From Caecitellus pseudoparvulus (taxonomy: Eukaryota > Bigyra: Bicosoecida), in the NCBI GenBank assembly GCA_965644315.1, contig CBFFRQ010000042.1, forward strand, positions 1 to 64,000: a DNA stretch of 64,000 nucleotides, in the 5' to 3' direction. The translations under genes were made by a program, and so were the position numbers. The notes beneath the pieces are model-generated. The model saw only the letters and a list, made by a program, of their open reading frames with translations, was not told where the DNA came from and ran no database searches. The stretch's first letter is position 1. The number at the start of each line of letters is the position of its first letter. Below, piece after piece: positions 61,680 to 64,000 of this stretch.

Positions 61680-63931
61680 ATGGCGACGTCGGTGAGCTAC
61701 GTCATTGAGAAAGAGTGGCCGAGGCTGGCAGCGGTGCTGCTGGCCGTGACTGCTTGCTACTGGTACGCCTTCGCCCATTTGGTGCATGTATGTGCAGGAG
61801 CGTCGACCGCGCGCACGCTGGCACCACGTCCCCTGCAGGCTTGTCGTGCTGGGATTCGGAATAGCATGGGTTCTGCTCATTGCTTGCGCCGTGTACTGGA
61901 ATGACTACCGCCTCCGGCGCCGAGAGGTGCGTGCCCTTGCACCTGCCGCAGGTGGCCTTCGATTTCCGCAGCAAGCCCGTTGTCCTTCCAACGGCAGGCG
62001 TTGCGGACGTTGCTGGAGCGCCCCATGAACCAGACTGACTTCCTGAATCTCCCCGAATCCTTCCGTCCCAACTGGGTGGTGAACCCCCGTGTCGAGCGTG
62101 GGGAGTTCCTCACCATGTTTTTCAAGCAGATCTGGCCTTGTGCGTGGGCGCCGAGCACAGCCCTGCTGCGTCGCTTGACCAAGACCGCCCCTCCCCCCCC
62201 CTGCGCACTCTCGCAGATCTCAAGGCCGAGTACGAGCCATGTGAGTCTTGGCTGCTGTCCTTCGCGCGTGCTGCCCCTGCACACCTTCACACGCCCCCCC
62301 CCGCCACAGACCTGAAGAGCGTCATCAACTCCTCCCTCGCCTCTGTGCGCCCTGCGGCACTGTCCCGCCTGGAGGTTGCAGTGTTCTCCCTGGGCAAGTT
62401 CGCACCTGTCGTGCAGGGCATCACGTACCACTGCCCGCGTGAAGGCTCCTTCTGGCTGGACCTGGACGTGCGCCTGGGGGGTGACGTGGACCTGGAGCTG
62501 GCCGTCGGCGCCCAAGCCGTCAGCGCGGCCGTCATGCTGGAAGACCTCACCATCACCGGCACCTTGCGCCTGCAGATGGAGCCCATGGTGGCGCTTACGC
62601 CCTGGTTCAAGAACTTGCGCCTGAGCTTCGTGCGGCCGCCAGAGGTGGACTTCGACCTCGCCACGTTCTCCCGCATGCTCAACGTCATGGCAGTGCCGGG
62701 TCTGCAGACCCTCGTGCTCAACGCCGTGCGCCTGGACGCCCTCGCCTTCATGTGCTACCCCAACGCCATCGACCTGGAAATCATCGGCGACAAGGCGCTG
62801 ATGGAAAAGGGGCTGCCGGTGCCTGGTGGTCCCTCGACCCCCGCCACCCAGCCCGCCCTAGGCTCCCAGCTGGCAGGCGTGCTCACCATCACCTTCAACC
62901 GAGTGGACTTGGACTTGGAAGCAGCTGCCCGGCGTGCGTCCACGGGCGCCGACGCCGGTGCGCGTGGGGCCGCCTCGGACCTGCCCTTGGACCCTGCCGC
63001 CTGGCGGGATCTGTCCCTGCAGGTGACTGTGGGCAGCACCACGAAGGAGGGCGTGCTGGTGACGCCCAACACTGCGCTGCGAGTGCCTACCAACAGCCCC
63101 TACCGCTTCGTGCTGCCGCACGCCCTGCTGGGGGACTACGTCACCATCACCCTCCTGCGCAAGCAGCACCGGGCCCTGCGCGCCAGCATCTGGCAGCCAG
63201 TGGGTGACGTCCGCCTCCCCGTCGCGGCGGTGCTGACGCCGGATGGCCAGCCCTCCCAGAACGCGGGTGCTGTCTCCTGCACCACGACACAGGCGCTGCC
63301 CCTGGCTGCCTGCCCAGACTGCACCCTGCGCTTTACTGTGGCATACCTGCCCTTCGTGGCGGCGGGGGAGGCCGGCTCAGCCCCCTCCACACCCCCCGCC
63401 TCCTCCACCATGCCGCCAGCCGTGCCTTCGTCCGGGGGCGCCGCGGCATCAGGCCACTCTCCCGCCCCACGCACGCTCCGGGAGCGCCAGCGACTGAAGG
63501 GCGGGCCCCAAGAAGTCTCCTCCGTGCGACCTGCACGCACAGGCGGCCCTGCGCAGCGGGGCGTCCTCGTGGTGCGTGTGGAGAGCGCCGCGAACCTGAG
63601 GCGGGCGGATGTCGTCGGGTGGGCGGACCCGTACGTCATCTTGCGCGTGGGGGCTGACGAGCAGCGCACGCGTGTGGTGCCGTCCAGCAAGGCGCCTACG
63701 TGGAACGAGGAGTTCGAGTTCCTCGTGGAGGACTCCTCTGTTGCCCAGGTGCTCCTGGATGTCATGGACTACGACAAGGCCAGCACGGACGACCCCCTCG
63801 GAAACCTCGCCATCCCCGTCGCAGACATCACAAGCAGCCAGTCATGTACCCTGCGTGGGGAATGGCCTCTGGAGAACACGCCGTCGGGGTACATCACCCT
63901 TGCCTTTGGCTGGAGGGCGCTGGGGCAGTGA
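61680..63931 (+). CDS. Extended synaptotagmin/tricalbin-like protein (SMP and C2 domains)
   Basis: Five exons, 61680-61762, 61839-61926, 61998-62139, 62217-62240 (24 nt) and 62310-63931, with donors GTACGC, GTGCGT, GTGCGT and GTGAGT, give 652 residues. A hydrophobic hairpin at about 13-50 anchors it in the ER. Joined exons read DFLNLPESFRPNWVVNPRVE, then FKQIWPYLKAEYEPYLKSVI, the start of the SMP lipid-transfer domain, continuing to SRLEVAVFSLGKFAPVVQGI and FWLDLDVRLGGDVDLELAV. A C2-like region may follow at about 270-410, and a clear C2 domain ends the protein (about 528-652: ADVVGWADPYVILRVG, APTWNEEFEF, DYDKASTDDPLG). Such proteins tether ER to plasma membrane and move lipids. The four Ca-ligand Asp pattern is largely kept. 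Confidence 0.87.
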
Positions 63932-64000
63932 GGCTGCAGGCAGCGCCTCAAACTCACATTCGAAGGGAATGCATTCACATGCCGAGCTTCTGCCGCAGCT

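Noticed and set aside
63975-64000. Possible 3' end of a minus-strand gene (reads ...LRQKLGM then TGA)
   Set aside because: Only 26 nt are in the window. It fits the convergent-gene pattern seen elsewhere, but eight codons cannot support a call.

Overview
This is a gene-dense, GC-rich stretch of nuclear DNA from a unicellular eukaryote. I resolve 30 protein genes in 64 kb, with no rRNA, tRNA, transposon or CRISPR. Genes are short and close together. About half have 1-4 small introns (roughly 50-155 nt) that begin almost always with GTG (GTGCGT, GTGAGT, GTGAGC) and end in CAG. The standard code applies (TGA, TAG and TAA all end genes). A radial-spoke-type ARM protein (RSPH14-like) argues for a motile cilium. 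A calcium-dependent protein kinase, an SDP1-type lipase and a DGAT2 argue for a protist with plant/algal-like signalling and oil metabolism. An NELF-B-like gene argues against land plants or yeasts. I cannot name the species; GC-rich algae or heterotrophic flagellates such as haptophytes or stramenopiles are only candidates.

Layout. 1-1346: low-complexity, CA/GT-rich sequence with one doubtful Ala/Gly-rich ORF. 1347-8812: multi-pass membrane protein, PP1 inhibitor-3 (PPP1R11/YPI1), SDP1-like patatin lipase, LENG1-like CIR-N protein, pICln. 9174-19802: YeeE/YedE sulfur transporter, coiled-coil protein, small type I membrane protein, seven-helix protein with long disordered tail, nine-helix membrane protein, long coiled-coil protein. 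20243-31770: glutamate/cysteine-sulfinate decarboxylase-like enzyme, SPPL3-like intramembrane protease, LRR/coiled-coil/EF-hand protein, DGAT2, PSMD5-like proteasome chaperone, CDPK. 32254-47503: NELF-B-like protein carrying two bromodomains, SF1/BBP splicing factor, a 1559-residue unknown, an RGG-LRR-PIN protein, CHMP1. 47932-63931: RSPH14-like, coiled-coil protein, WW-WW-MFS transporter, basic unknown, ankyrin protein, DUF268 protein, Anp1/MNN9-type glycosyltransferase, extended-synaptotagmin-like protein.

How it fits together. Neighbours mostly belong to unrelated housekeeping pathways: RNA processing and transcription (LENG1, pICln, NELF-B-like, SF1), lipid storage and contact sites (SDP1-like, DGAT2, E-Syt), Ca signalling (CDPK, EF-hand protein), Golgi glycosylation (GT62 and DUF268) and endosome/proteasome maintenance (CHMP1, PSMD5). 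There is no operon logic. Architecture is distinctive: strands alternate so that convergent genes end 1-81 nt apart while divergent pairs share 360-720 nt upstream regions.

Most notable are unusual protein architectures: tandem bromodomains inserted in an NELF-B-like scaffold, two WW domains fused to an MFS transporter, and an RGG-LRR-PIN combination. Gene models were built by hand from reading frames and splice signals, so exon borders are predictions. Family calls are from memory of conserved motifs, without any database search.
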